This document shows positions 46,564 through 58,324 of a stretch of DNA of 64,000 nt, piece after piece (within the stretch, counting starts at the first letter, position 1; each line of letters opens with the position of its first letter). Position numbers and translations under genes: made by a program. A model generated the notes under the pieces. It saw nothing but the letters and a program-made list of their open reading frames with translations. It did not search any database and had not been told where the DNA came from. The DNA is from Panagrolaimus kolymaensis (taxonomy: Eukaryota > Nematoda > Chromadorea > Rhabditida > Panagrolaimidae), in the NCBI GenBank assembly GCA_028622995.1, contig JAJQJQ010000006.1:5890001-5954000 (forward strand). Reading direction: 5' to 3'.

Positions 46564-47853
46564 ATGGAAGCTTTTTATATCACTTTGAATTCACAAAATA
46601 ATAATGTTTTATGTTCGGGTAATAAAGTTATTGGAAAAGTTGGTCTTAAAATTTCAAAAACAATAAAAGCTCAAAAAATTGAATTAAAAATTATTGGTCG
46701 AGCTAAAACTGGATTTTGGCTTGAACATGGTTTAATGAATAGAGTACATAGAAATTATTTTACATCAATAACTTATTATTTAAATATTGAACAAAATTTA
46801 TGGGAATCTCCTGATGATTCTAATAAACTCCAAGCTGGAAGTTATGAATATCCCTTTTCTTTTATGATTCCTAAAGATGCCCCTGCAAATTTTATTGGTC
46901 GATATGGAACTATCAAATATTATATTAAAGCAACCATCAATATTCTATGGGGTTGGGATAAACATGTATATTGCGGGTTTAATGTTTGTCCATATATTGA
47001 TTTAAATCTCGATCAAAAATTAACTATGTCAGTAGCTTCGGGAATTATAAATTTATTTTCGCCGCCAAATGTTGTAAAAATAATTGTTAGTTTAAGAAGA
47101 AGAAGAAAAATATATATAAAAAATGGTTTTAGATTAGCCTTCAGAAGATAGGATATGTTTGTGGTGAATCAATTAATATGCATGTAAAAATTATCAATGA
47201 ATCATCATTATCCGATGTGACTTCAATTGAAACAGGCATTCGGGCCATTCATACTTTTGTTGGAGCTTATCAATCAATTTTATATCCAATGGAAATTACA
47301 AAAAGTAAAAAATCCATTCGTCAGTTCAATGTTACAAAGAATCCTTTATCAGTAAGAATTTTTTGGAAAGTTTATTTTTAATTTAAAGATATTTTAATAT
47401 TTTTTAAGTCCCGAATGAATAAAAATACGGTATTTAAACGCCAAATTGAGATACCTCCTCTCCCACCAAGCTTAAATCAATGTCCAACTATAAGCATTGA
47501 ATATCAAGCTTTTGTAAGATGATGCATAGAAAAAAGTTTAACATAAAAAAAAGTAATTTTAGGTAAAAATTTATACAAGCGCAATATTTTCTAGTACTGA
47601 TAGCGCAGTGATGCCCATTATAATTGGAACTGTACCTTTGAAACAAAATCGTGTTAATGCTTTTTCAATGAGTGGCAATGGAATTGGAGATTTTCTTCCT
47701 CCACCATTGTCTAATTCCCCTCCGAACAATTACACTTTTGGTGACGCAAGTTTTGGCGAAAGTGAGAACCAAGAAACAACTGAACTTGAAAACGATGATG
47801 GACCTGAGTGTCAACCACTATATCCATATTTCCCAAATTTGTCACATAAATAA
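46564..47853 (+). CDS. Alpha-arrestin paralogue C
   Basis: Four exons (46564-47085, 47133-47351, 47409-47513, 47563-47853) give 378 aa. Start at the ATG 46564 (MEAFYITLNSQNN). Same domains as A and B: GKVGLKISKTIKAQKI, IIGRAKTGF, YEYPFSFMIP, KYYIKATINILWG, GYVCGESINMHVKI. Intron positions combine those of A and B, so four exons may be ancestral: A lost one intron and B another. It is the most diverged copy; the WG motif reads LWGWDK, and the proline-rich linker is PPPLSNSPPNNY. It ends YPYFPNLSHK, preserving the family C-terminus. Confidence 0.9.
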
Positions 47854-48153
47854 ACTATATAATTTTCTGATTTTGTTAAAATCGATAAAATAAAACTTTA
47901 AATTTTATGCTAAATATTAAATCAACAAGCTAAATAAATTTTTGGAAACGTTTTACTTTTAAGAAATTTTTAAAAAACATTGGTCACTTTTAGTGGTCAA
48001 AAATGAACGAAAGCAAAGAGGCTGCTTTATCGATTTCAAAAAAAAAACACATGAAAAGGAAAATAAAGTGTCGAAAAAAGAAAAACGAGCATTGCCGCTG
48101 CAAAGCTACTCTTTTTCATTCTTTTTTGGTTCTTCTTTAATTAAGCATTAAAA
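47854..48153. other. Intergenic, no element seen
   Basis: 3' flank of arrestin C and upstream region of the next gene. No clear motif. Confidence 0.5.
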
Positions 48154-50523
48154 ATGGCGTTTAAAATGTGGATATCTGTAAAGGATTATGACATGCTTCC
48201 ATTAATTTATAAAAACAAGATATTCGAACTTGAAGATAAAATTGAGGATGAAAGAATATGGATTAGAAAATTTATTGATGGAATGGATAAAGAAGAATTG
48301 GCAAAATTCCAAAAAATTTTAATTACATTTTCTGAAAATTATTTTATGCCAAAAATTTATTGGGATAAATGGCGAGAGTAAGCTTTACTTTTTGCAATTT
48401 CAATTCATCATTTGGTGCCCAATTTAGAGTGATCGAAAAAGCTTTGATAGATAAATTTACAAAAAGATGTTTAATAAAAAATTTGAAAACACGAGCAAAA
48501 TATCATTTTTACTTCATGAATGGTTATTCAAAACTTTTAAACTTTAAAGAAAATTGTAATGACGATTCTTGGAGTCGAGGTTCTAATTGTGATCACAGGT
48601 AAATAAAAAGTTGCACAAACAATAATATTCAAATATTTTAAAAATAGCTTGAAAAAGAAATTTTTTTATCAATATTTTCAGATTTGTGATTATGGAAGAG
48701 TATGAAAAAGTTTTAAAATATCCACATAGTTACGTAGAAACATATTTAAAGTCTGCTGATGAGTTTGCAGGTAATAATTTTGTTTTGGCTATTTAAAAAT
48801 ACAATTTGAAACGAAAAAACGCAATAGATTGTTTCATTAATCAGAAAAAAATACAAGTACAAAGTTGTATAAAGCTTGCAAACTTAAAAATTGCTTTTTA
48901 AGTCCATTTTATTTTCTAGACTGGAGTTTCCTTCAAATCCCAAATTTTTAGCATGTCCTCTCCCCAAAAAATTAATTGAAGATGGAACAAAAAACTCGGA
49001 AATTTATAACAAAATTAAATCAGCAGAAAAAAATACGCAAAAATGGGTTGAATGTTTGCTAGAAGCAAACGACGCTGAATTTTTTAAACAAAATGTTGAA
49101 CTTCGGCTTCTTTTAAATCCAAGCGATGAAAAATTATGGAAACTTTATATTGATTATTTGGAAAAGGTAGATATTAAAGAAATGTTGCATGTTTATTCAT
49201 GTTATTGCCGCTTCTTCTTGGATGATTCCGATGCTTTGGAAAAATATAAAACTGCAAGCAAAAAACATGGAGGCTCAAATGTGCCATGGAAAAATTGTTA
49301 TGAGTTTGAGAAATTTGATTGCAAGCTTTTACCAAAGATGAAAGCGCCTTTATTTTCTACATTGACCCGTCGATTTATAAACAGAGTAAGGAACAGATTG
49401 CCTTATCGCTTTCAAAAAAGACGCTACCATGATTCTTGTGAAAAATGGGACAATGTTTTATATTTTAAAAATATATGCAAATATGAAAGAAAAGAAATTA
49501 GCTTTAATAACATGGAACCTATTCCGATTGGAACAGAATTTGAATTAAATCTTATGCCAATAAGATACAATATGAAAAATTTACGAAATCAAAACTTTCC
49601 ATTTTGTTCCACAATTATGAATTATATTTTGCAAAATCATAGCTTACTGCTTCGACTAAAATTAAACAAAACTTCAAAATATTTTTTCCAAAAACTACAA
49701 ACTCCTGTTTGTCATAAGCTTAATCTTTTTGGAGGTCCTTATTCATCACAACCAATGTTAAGTTTTTACAAAAATTCAGCATCGATTTGTCAAGATGGAT
49801 TACCATGGCCAAAAGATTTTAAAAATATTTGTATTTCTAATGCTTTATGTGTAGTGAAACATGCACCCCATAATGCTCTCACAAGGGCATTACCATATAT
49901 AAATCGATGTGAAGCAAAATATATTTATTTGGAACGAGGAGATTTGGCTTTGGAGGAATTTAAATTTTTGGTTGAAAGTGGAAAAGTCACAAATATTTAT
50001 GTGTGCCCTATTAAAGATAAAAATGGTGACGATGTTTCATTGGATCAAATCATGGAATTACTTCCAAACATTGAATATTTCTCGTAAGTTATTTGACGAT
50101 TTTAGAAACATGCTTTCATTAAAGACGACGCATAAAATCGTTCAGTCACACTGAAAATTAACTTACTGAAAATTCTAAAATGCATCCTGATTTTTTTAGA
50201 GCTTGGAGACCCATAATTACATCTGAAACAACCGAAAAATTATGTCAAATTCCATTCAAAAATAAAATACAATATTTTAAGCTCATTCATTTTACCGTAT
50301 TAGATCCTTATGGATTTATAGATTTCTTAGAGGTTAGTGTCCTTTTTTAAAACACGTAAAAACTTTTTTATTTTAGAAAAATTTCACACCCAAATCAAAA
50401 GTAATATTAATGCACCAATATTCAAGTGCTTATTTCGCCCAAATGTTCAACAAACTATATAAACCATGGAAAAATAAAGATTTAAAACCTGAAATTATTT
50501 TTGATACATATAATTGGTGGTAA
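48154..50523 (+). CDS. Large uncharacterised protein with HAT-like and F-box-associated-like parts
   Basis: Seven exons (48154-48377, 48428-48598, 48682-48770, 48828-48856, 48903-50083, 50200-50332, 50377-50523) give about 657 aa. The 29-nt fourth exon is inferred because it alone joins its neighbours in frame with usable splice sites; treat it as tentative. Residues about 1-170 are helical with many aromatic residues. Around 248-290 the WKLYIDYLEK and YCRFFLDD stretches resemble half-a-TPR (HAT) repeats of RNA-processing factors. The C-terminal third (CEAKYIYLERGD, YFKLIHFTVLD) resembles the leucine-rich regions after F-boxes in worm F-box families, but no F-box is seen. Function unknown. 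A hAT-type MITE sits 65 bp past the stop. Confidence 0.7.
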
Positions 50524-50587
50524 TAAAAGTTTTCAAAAAATTTATGATTCTACAGAAACACTTATGTAAATCAGCTTCAGTGCAAAT

Positions 50588-50790
50588 TAGGGTTGTCAAA
50601 AAAGATTTCCCGATTTTTCCTGGGAAATTTCCTGCTACAAACCCTTACAAAGTTTCACAAAGTCTAACAAAGTTCTACAAAAGTCGCTATAACTTTGTTA
50701 AACTTTGTAAGACTTTGTGAAGGTTTGTAGCGGGAAAATTTCCGGGAAATTTCCCCATTTTTCCATTTCCCGGGAAATTCGACAACCCTA
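50588..50790. mobile_element. hAT-type MITE, near-complete foldback
   Basis: 203 bp bounded by perfect 10-bp inverted repeats TAGGGTTGTC and GACAACCCTA. It is flanked by an exact 8-bp target duplication GTGCAAAT (50580-50587 and 50791-50798). Most of the two arms are also complementary (TTTCCCGG, CTACAAACC, CACAAAGTC blocks), so the transcript would fold into one long hairpin. TIR sequence and 8-bp TSD are hallmarks of the hAT superfamily. It has no coding capacity. Confidence 0.93.
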
Positions 50791-50863
50791 GTGCAAATAT
50801 AAAAAGTTAAAGATGTAAACATATTTTTTAGTTTTTTTATTTAAAAAAAATTCAAAAAGTATT

Positions 50864-50937
50864 TGCCTCTGGCAGGGGTCGAACCTACGACCTTCGGCTT
50901 ATTAGACCGACGCTCTAACCGACTGAGCTACAAAGGC
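50864..50937 (-). tRNA. tRNA-Ile (anticodon AAT)
   Basis: A 74-nt clover-leaf on the minus strand. The acceptor GCCTTTG pairs with CAGAGGC, D-arm GCTC..GAGC, anticodon loop CTAATAA, T-loop TTCGACC. No intron. Confidence 0.95.
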
Positions 50938-51123
50938 AGCTGTCTACATACTTCATAAAAATGAATACATTCTTTCTGCCCCTTCTTTATGAATTCCCGA
51001 CAAAAATTTCATTATCTTAATGTGCTTGAACGCCACCCGCGCCAAAAAATTTCAATCAAAAATATTTTTTAGTTTATACTTATCTAATGCTAATATCTTA
51101 AAAAATCTTTAATTCTTCAAAGG

Positions 51124-53162
51124 ATGTCTTCCAAGATGATGGTCGAAAGTGAAGATGCTTCAGCATCTCAAGTTTTAAATGGCCCTCCTCAAGAACATAT
51201 GTGTGAAATTGATCTTCGTGGACATCATGCAACAGTTTTACGAATCAATCGGTTTGGAACTGCTGTTGCCATTGGTACAAGCTCGGGTGATATCGTTGTT
51301 ATTGATTACATAACAAAAATGATTCTTAAAGTTAGATAAACATTTTAGAAAATTTACGCAAATTTAATTTATAGGAACTAAAAGGTCCAGCTTTACCAAT
51401 CAATTCCATGGATTGGTCTAATGATGGAAGGCTTTTAGCATCATCAAGTGAAGATGGAATTGTAACAGTTTTTGATGTAAATTCAACTAAAAGTTTAACA
51501 ACCTTTAATCTTTCTTGCGGCTCTAATCACGTTTATTTCCATCCAAGGTTTGCCTTCCCAGTCTTGGTAAAGCCAGTATTTACTTATAAATTTTAGAGAC
51601 AACAATCTCATCACTGTATTAAAATCCAAAGATTCCACAATCATGGCTCTAAAAATAGATAAAAATTCTCATACCATTTATGAATATTCTCAAAAGTCTC
51701 AAATATCTGAAGATAAAATTACGAGTATCGCATATTCACAAAAGGGAAAATATTTGATTGCTGGAACTAATAAGGTTTTATAAATCTTATATTCTTTAAC
51801 ATAAATAAAAAGCAGCAATTTTAGAGTCATTTAATTTTATTCAACGCTGATACCTTCAAATATGTAAAACATATGAAGCAAGCAAATAATCATCAAGTTT
51901 GTTTTCAACCTTCGAAGGATAAGAAATTAGTGAATAGTTTTAGGTTCGACAAATTTACGTTTCAAGGAAAACCGATATTATAGTAACAAACTCTTCTGAT
52001 CGCTGTATTCGAGTTTTTAAATTAAATACAGTTGTAAATGCAAAAGTTGGAGAGTTAATTACTTTTGATTCTAAATATGTTGATGCTGTTTCAAAAGTAA
52101 GCCTTTTTTTAAAAGAATTTATGTTTGCTTGTGAAATTTTATTTACAGCTTTCCCAAACCTTTAAACTTAATTTTAATTTCAAAATAAAAACATTTATTG
52201 TTTTTAGAAAAATTACATGTATATTGGAATGTCGCCCGATGCTCGATATCTATGTGCTACAGAACAAAGCGCCCATGAAATTACTATTTGGGATTTATAT
52301 ACTCATTCTGTAACTCCACCTTTGCGTGGAACCGTTGGTGATACTCCATCCGATCTTCAGTGGCATTCAACTCGACAAGAAATTTTAACCGTTGCTAGAG
52401 GCAAAGTCCATGTTTTTGGAAGAGTGAGTCCTAGTTTTCTTCCAACACTAAAAAAGATTATGAATTTTAGAGAATTATAACAACGATGACTGCATTTGCC
52501 CCAGATTTTAAAGAAATTAATGAAAATGTTATTCACGTTGAAACCGAAGGAGAATTTGATATGATTGATGAAGATGCTGATGCCCCAATAAAGCAAGAGG
52601 AAGATGACATTGAAGTTGATATTGAATCCGTTCCAGTCTCGGATTATCCCTGGCGATCGGATGACGAAGATGATTACGACCTTAATCAAGCTGAAAAGGA
52701 AGGAAAAGCTCCATTAACTTGGATTCCAGCTTCCATAGATTCAAATATAGTTTATGAAGATGATGAGGACCTCGATCCGGAATATGATAGATTGGATATT
52801 GAAAGAAGTGAAAATATTAAGCGAAAACGTAATAATTTTAATGAATGAATGATTCTTTTTTCTCTTTAGCACTCAAATAGTCAACCAAAATTTTTGAGAA
52901 ACAAATCTAATTAGCTGCGGATTAAATTATAATAAATATTTTAGGCGATGACCAAGTTTTTCTTAAACCCGAATTACCTGAGCATGGAGCAGCTCGAGTT
53001 CGTCGAAGTGAATCCAGCAATACATCCTTTGAATCGGTGAGTTTTATCCCTTATTGGATTACATATTTTGTCATATTTTTTTCATTTCGCTTTTACCTGG
53101 ATAAAAAATCTATTCTTAATTTTCAGAAGCCACCAAAAAACAAAAAGCCAAGGTTACAGTAA
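51124..53162 (+). CDS. rbbp-5: Retinoblastoma-binding protein 5 homologue, COMPASS subunit
   Basis: Nine exons (51124-51330, 51375-51547, 51597-51774, 51825-51896, 51944-52096, 52208-52423, 52471-52828, 52945-53036, 53127-53162) give 494 aa; human RBBP5 is 538. Residues about 28-335 are a WD40 propeller (ATVLRINRFGTAVAIGTSSG, MDWSNDGRLLASSSEDG). Then AFAPDFKEINENV and an acidic hinge (EFDMIDEDAD, IKQEEDDIEVD). These correspond to the RbBP5 segments that contact WDR5 and ASH2L in the SET1/MLL core that methylates histone H3 lysine 4. The end is basic and nuclear-type (KPPKNKKPRLQ). In C. elegans rbbp-5 is required for global H3K4 methylation. AATAAA at 53251. Confidence 0.95.
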
Positions 53163-53532
53163 TGGTTGATTCAATAATCCAAAAGTTCTGTTATTTATTA
53201 TTATTTTTTTTCTTTGTTTGATCTCTCTTTTATTGTTTTTTCCATACCAAAATAAATATTCTATTTTTCACGTTGACTCTTTGATAAAATACAAAAAAGG
53301 GTTTATTATCGAATAAAAAGAGGAATTCCTTAAAACAAAAAAGGATAAAAATTAGAACATTAAAATACAGACACAAATAGTAGTAAGAATATTTAAAAAC
53401 TTGTTTACAAAAAAGTGAGGGTTCATTGTTTTGTATGTGTTTGATTTTGCTTGAGATCGAATTAAATCAATAACAAGAATTTTTTTAACTTTAGATTTTT
53501 CATTGAAACCAAAAAAAGAAGAAGGAAGGAGA

Positions 53533-55769
53533 TTAAATTAAAGAAGCAACTCGTGGCCTTGCAATTCTACGCCGACGTTGTTGTTGCTGTGGTTGAACCA
53601 TGCGACGACGAACAATGGGAGGTGGAGGTTTTCGAATTTTTTTAATTTTGGTTCCAATAGACGCATCATAACCATATTTTTTAGTCATACGCTCCCAAAA
53701 TAAATAATCATGAAAGAATGGATTTTGTTTAATTTTGGGTTGAACATTGATTTCAACATAAGGAATAGTTTGGGGAGTCACTTTTGGAACTCGAAGATTT
53801 CGAGTTGAAGGATTTCCAGTTCGAATAAAAGCAGAAAATAATTCAGCAATAATTTTTTGAATTTTTGGATCATCATTTGTTTCTTCAAATCCAGCATAAA
53901 CGAAACTATGAAAAAGGGCATCCAATTCAGCTCCATGTGGAGCTCCATTAATTGGATATTCAGTAATAGAGAGAGGCTTTTGATATGAAAAAACTTCAAA
54001 AAATGTTGGATATCCTGCTGCAGCTTTATTAAGAGCTTCTCGAATCATAGGAATTTCAAAATGGAGACTTGAGAGAAGCTAAAAAACGAAATATATGAAC
54101 TTTTAGTTACGTTTCGCAAAGGTTGTTCGCAATCATAGCAACAAAAAATTCAAGTTGTTGCAAACTTACATCAGTGAATCTTTCAAAATAAAATAAATTA
54201 TCAGGGTTTCTGGGTGCTAAACAATCAGCAAAATGTGAAATAATATCATCGGCAGCTTCTTTAGCTTTGTCACCATATCGTTCTTTTTTTGCTACATGTT
54301 TTCGAATAAAATCCTCCAATTTTTGGCGTGAATATTCTGCAATTTCATCTGCATCTCGATTATAAATTTCATCAGCTGGAAGTAATCCAAGTTGCTCGGC
54401 AGCTAAAAATTCTCGACTTTGAAGTCGTTCCAAATGTTTAAAACTTACACCAAAATAAACTTTCTTGATTTGTGGTTCCAATAAAAGTTGGTCGCTTTGG
54501 AGCATTTTGGATGGCTTCTTCAACGCTTTTAGCTTTTAAAAAATCTCCATCCATTCTTGGATTAAAGAAAGCAAAATTCAAATTTTGTTTAAATATCCCC
54601 ATTCCAAGCATTTGATCTTGTATCTCTTCGTGGCCCAATTTTTTCATACACGTTTTTAATTCTTTTGAATCAGGACAATCAAGAGACGAAGCAAGCTTAA
54701 GTGAAGTTTCAATAGTTTCATCTGAACGAGCCCAAACACTAAAAACCGAACCCGAAAGTTCGATGGTTTGTTGAAAGAGATTATTGGCTCTTTCAGAAAT
54801 GGAAAGCCACGAAACGGAAGCTGATCCAGCACTTTGTCCCATAAGGGTTATTCGATTTTTATCTCCGCCAAAATATGGAGCAAATTCATTAATTTGTTGA
54901 AGAGCTGCAAGCTGATCCCAAAGTCCTAGATTTCCTGGCATCCTTGAATCTCCTGAAGAAAAAAATCCCCATGGGCCAAGTCGATATTGAATAGAAACCA
55001 CAATAATTCCTTGAGGGATAAAATTATCTGTGACTCGTTTATATCCATACTGTTCCGTGCTTCCCATCATCCATGAACCTCCATGAATCCAAACAAGTAT
55101 GGGAAAACCTTTTGGATCGCGACTCTAAAATATTTTTATTCGTGTTTTTGCAGTCTTTTTAAACTCCTCAAAAATACCTTCCATTTTGGTTTGAAAAGAC
55201 TCATATAAAGACAATCTTCACTTGATCCAATAGCATAAATGGGTTCGTGAACGGCGCAAGGTCTTGGATATTTTGTTGCATTGAGAGTTTTCTTCCATGG
55301 TGATGGAGCTATTGGCTTCTAAAAAATATTTTACTTTGATTACATTGATCACATTTTTTTGATTTTATGTCAAAAATGTTTATTATCTTTATAACCTAGA
55401 AAAACTGAAACGTGTTTTTAGTCAAAATAAAAATGGTAGTAAACAAAAAGCGTATCATCAAACAAACACAATTGAAACTGACTCAGGTTTAAAGTTCATT
55501 TTAAACATATTTGAGAATCAATAAAAGTCATTTTAGTTTATATCAGTTGAGCGAGAATAAGGCTTCAAAAAACTTACTTCAAATCTCAAATCGTCAATGG
55601 GTGGTTGAGCAAAGGGAATACCGAGAAATATTTCAGCTAATCTTCCACTTTTAGTTTGATATTCAAATCCTTCAACAGTTCCAAGTGGAGTCTTTACTGT
55701 CGGTTTACAAAAGACAAATGGAATCCAAGAAAGCCAAGATGCTGCCACCAGCAGCTGCAACTGCCTCAT
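53533..55769 (-). CDS. Carboxylesterase with Arg/Gln-rich C-terminal tail
   Basis: Five exons (55769-55578, 55318-55178, 55124-54449, 54402-54170, 54078-53533) give 595 aa. Signal peptide (MRQLQLLVAASWLSWIPFVF), SEDCLYMSL, oxyanion motif WIHGGSW (last residue Trp in place of Phe), nucleophile GQSAGSAS, acid in TNQESLFW and histidine in GAPHGAEL. The triad is complete. Exon structure differs from the eight-exon cluster at 29-37 kb, so this is an older paralogue. After the catalytic domain comes an unusual tail with PPPPIVRRR, a four-Gln run, RRRRIARPR and ASLI. No TM helix follows, so this is not a neuroligin-type protein. The tail might bind acidic glycans or act as a processing site. Confidence 0.92.
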
Positions 55770-56122
55770 ATTTTTTGAAACTGAATCTAAAAATGTTGAT
55801 CACTTTTTGATTGGATCTTTTGTTTCAGTAAATATAAATAAAACCGAAGCAAATAAAAACCGAAAGTGCTACACATAATTTAATTAAGCATCGCATCATA
55901 ATCAAAACCAGATTAAAAAATGCGATTGCGTAACTTTTTTTTAAAACAAAAAGAAAAATTAACACTTTGCAATCGAACAACGAAGTAAAAAAAAACACCC
56001 CACAAAAACCTGATTTAATTTATCTCTCACTTCATTTTTAGAAAGTGAAAAGAAGCAAATTCAAATGTAAGAGACACTTTGGGAATGTTCGATTCAGAAC
56101 CACCACATTCACCCTCGAATTA
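55770..56122. other. Upstream region of the esterase, possible divergent promoter
   Basis: AT-rich. TTTTTAG near 56040 resembles a splice or trans-splice acceptor before the small frame to the right. Confidence 0.4.
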
Positions 56123-56314
56123 ATGATCGTTTACAAGCATGCGACCTTCCCATTTGCTTTTAAACCCTTAGGAAGCTTCAGAGAATATGAAGATGACCTT
56201 GTTGAACACACACAAAATTTGAAGTTTGAAGTTTTAATCAAAAAAAAACTTGTGTCGTCAGAAGGTAGAAAAATGGAGGAGGAGATTGTTTTTGTCTCGC
56301 ATAACAAGAAATGA
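56123..56314 (+). CDS. Possible small protein, 63 aa
   Basis: An open frame with mixed, protein-like composition (PFAFKPLGSFREYEDD, then a basic and acidic helix ending SHNKK). It extends 26 codons further upstream without an ATG, reaching a TTTTTAG acceptor-like site, so the first exon may be missing. No domain, signal peptide or homologue recognised. It could equally be a relic. Confidence 0.3.
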   Translation: MIVYKHATFPFAFKPLGSFREYEDDLVEHTQNLKFEVLIKKKLVSSEGRKMEEEIVFVSHNKK

Positions 56315-56951
56315 TTGAATTAAAGTCGCGGGTTCTTCCCAAAAATTATGTCATGATCACATACATTTTAAAGTAAATATTTTTAAAGAGATTGAAAAAA
56401 AGTTATTTAAACTTTAAAATGTTTATTTTTTAATAAATAAAAAAAATAGATCAACAGAAATTGTAGTTTGTTTTTTAAATTAAAAGAGTAAATTAGCAGA
56501 AACCACAATAAAACTTCAGTAAATATTAAATCTTAAAATAGCTCAACTTCCTTAAACCAAAAGAAAGAGCGTCATTAGGGCATAGAAACAAAAAAACAAT
56601 AGAAAAATAAGTCAATGGTTTATTGAAAAATAATCTAAACTTATTCTGTGCTTTTTTCTTCTTCGATTAAAAAAATGTGATGTTACTTTGAACCCCTAAA
56701 ACAAAGTCTTTATATTTATCTTCTGATTTTTTTGGTGTAGTTTATGTTTTTTTCAAGGCTGATTGTAGAGCATATTTGAACTTAAATATAGGCCAATGTC
56801 ATTTATGTATGTTAGTTTTAAATTAATTGTTACACGGATGTAAAAAATTTTACTTGAAAGATTCTCTCTGTATCAAATTTTTATTTTTACAGTGACTTCA
56901 AATTATTTTTTTTTACACTAAAATCTCAAGAACTAAACGAGTAGTTATTTA
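56315..56951. other. Intergenic, no feature
   Basis: A/T-rich DNA with no credible frame, RNA gene or repeat. It flanks the 3' end of the transthyretin-like gene. Confidence 0.5.
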
Positions 56952-57464
56952 TTAAAGTGCATAAGTTCGCCATTCTTCAATTGGAATAATATCATAAACA
57001 ATTAAAGTATAAATTTCGGGTGTACCAAAAATTGAATCTCCAACGTGGCAAACATCTTTAAAAATGTAATAAATTTCAATGAATGGATCCATAAAACCAT
57101 CCACGATGCAATAATCAAATATAAAGGTAGCTGTTTTATTTTGTGGATCATCAATTGTAACATGATAGGATGGAGTGCCAAGAACCATTTTGGTTTGATA
57201 ATCATCTTCCTCAACATCACGTTCCCATAATTCTAAATAGCCATCTGGAAGAATGGATGAACCATCCATGCATTTAATTTTTCCAGCAAATTTATGACAT
57301 ATTGGCGCTACCATATCCAATACAACATTATCTTCATTTGGAATATATGGATGACTAAAAAGCATGGAATTTTAGAGAAACGCAAAAAAAAAAGTAGTCG
57401 AGTTTTACAAAGATAGCGTTGAAGCTGCAAACAATATTAATCCAAAAATATTGGTGGCAAACAT
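56952..57464 (-). CDS. Transthyretin-like (TTR) secreted protein, divergent
   Basis: Two exons (57464-57409, 57354-56952; 54-nt intron) give 152 aa. The first exon supplies a signal peptide (MFATNIFGLILFAASTLS) that a single-exon reading misses. The mature chain has FAGKIKCMDGSS, then YLELWERDVEEDD, then FIEIYYIFKDVC. This is the order of the nematode transthyretin-like family, with first cysteine, acidic strand loop, IYY and second cysteine. The family's usual GK(P) motif and C-terminal CxR end are not recognisable. TTR proteins are secreted beta-sandwiches; C. elegans TTR-52 bridges phosphatidylserine to the CED-1 receptor. Assignment is by pattern, so other secreted beta proteins are possible. 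Confidence 0.65.
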
Positions 57465-57973
57465 AATTTTGACAAAATTGCTTCTCAAATGTCTTGGAGA
57501 ATCTTATTTATTTAATGTCTGTCTCAATAGACTCACTCCTCAAAATATAAAATAATGATGTGAAAAAAACCATTTTTAATAAAGTCAGCGAGACATCATC
57601 CTTTTTATTAACATTTAAAAGTTTTAAAGTGCTTTATTAATTCGTTTCATTGTTATAATGGAACAACTTAAAGAATAGAGAATCGCCAGAAAGTACTTTT
57701 ATTATTACATAATTATATGTATATTATATTAAGAAATTATGTTGATTGAAAAAAGCTTTTGCTGCAACTAACTAAACTGTATTTTTTTAATTCGTATTTT
57801 AATAATTGCCATCGAGTTTGTGCCACCACTGATTTTAAAAGTTTTATTTATGAAATGTCTTTCAAAACAGCTACATACAGATGATCATATCTTTGATCGC
57901 AAATATTCTTTTACTGCCCTTTTGGTTGCTTATGAATCATGCTTTGTTGATAGTAATCTAAATTCGGAAAAAA
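57465..57973. other. Intergenic, no feature
   Basis: Upstream flank of the transthyretin-like gene. No motif or RNA gene visible. Confidence 0.45.
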
Positions 57974-58303
57974 CTATTCTGCGAAAATAAAAACAATTTT
58001 ATGTCGATCAGCTCGAAGAGCGATGTTTTTCATAGCCACATGACTTTCTTTGTTGACGCCAATACCAAAAGGCTGAATGATCGAAGAAAGTTGAATAACC
58101 TTTCAGGATGGTTTTGCCGGCAAACACCATCGTAAAATGTTGTCATATAAACAAGCGGCGCCAACTATTGATACATTATTGGTGTGAAGCACACGTTCGT
58201 GCGCTTTGCTTTGTCTTGTGAAATATATTTTTACTGAAACCAATTTATTTTTTGGTTGAACTTCCAAAATAAAACGCTTGGAATTACAAAATATCAGATT
58301 TTC
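57974..58303 (-). pseudogene. Coding-like segment with an in-frame TGA, possible pseudogene
   Basis: From a TAG acceptor-like site (58304-58306) the minus strand stays open for 65 codons, meets TGA at 58105-58103, then stays open for 42 more to TAG at 57974. GC content is clearly above the surroundings and the amino-acid mix looks genuine (e.g. YFTRQSKAHERVLHTN and GVNKESHVAMKNIALRADR). An intron with donor GTATCA near 58170 and acceptor ATTCAG just after the TGA would bypass the stop. No ATG is visible upstream before the next gene. I cannot name the family. Confidence 0.45.
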
Positions 58304-58324
58304 CTATTTTTCTTCAATTTAACG

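Noticed and set aside
53533..55769. Neuroligin or gliotactin identity for the esterase
   Set aside because: The triad is complete and no TM helix or PDZ-type end is present.
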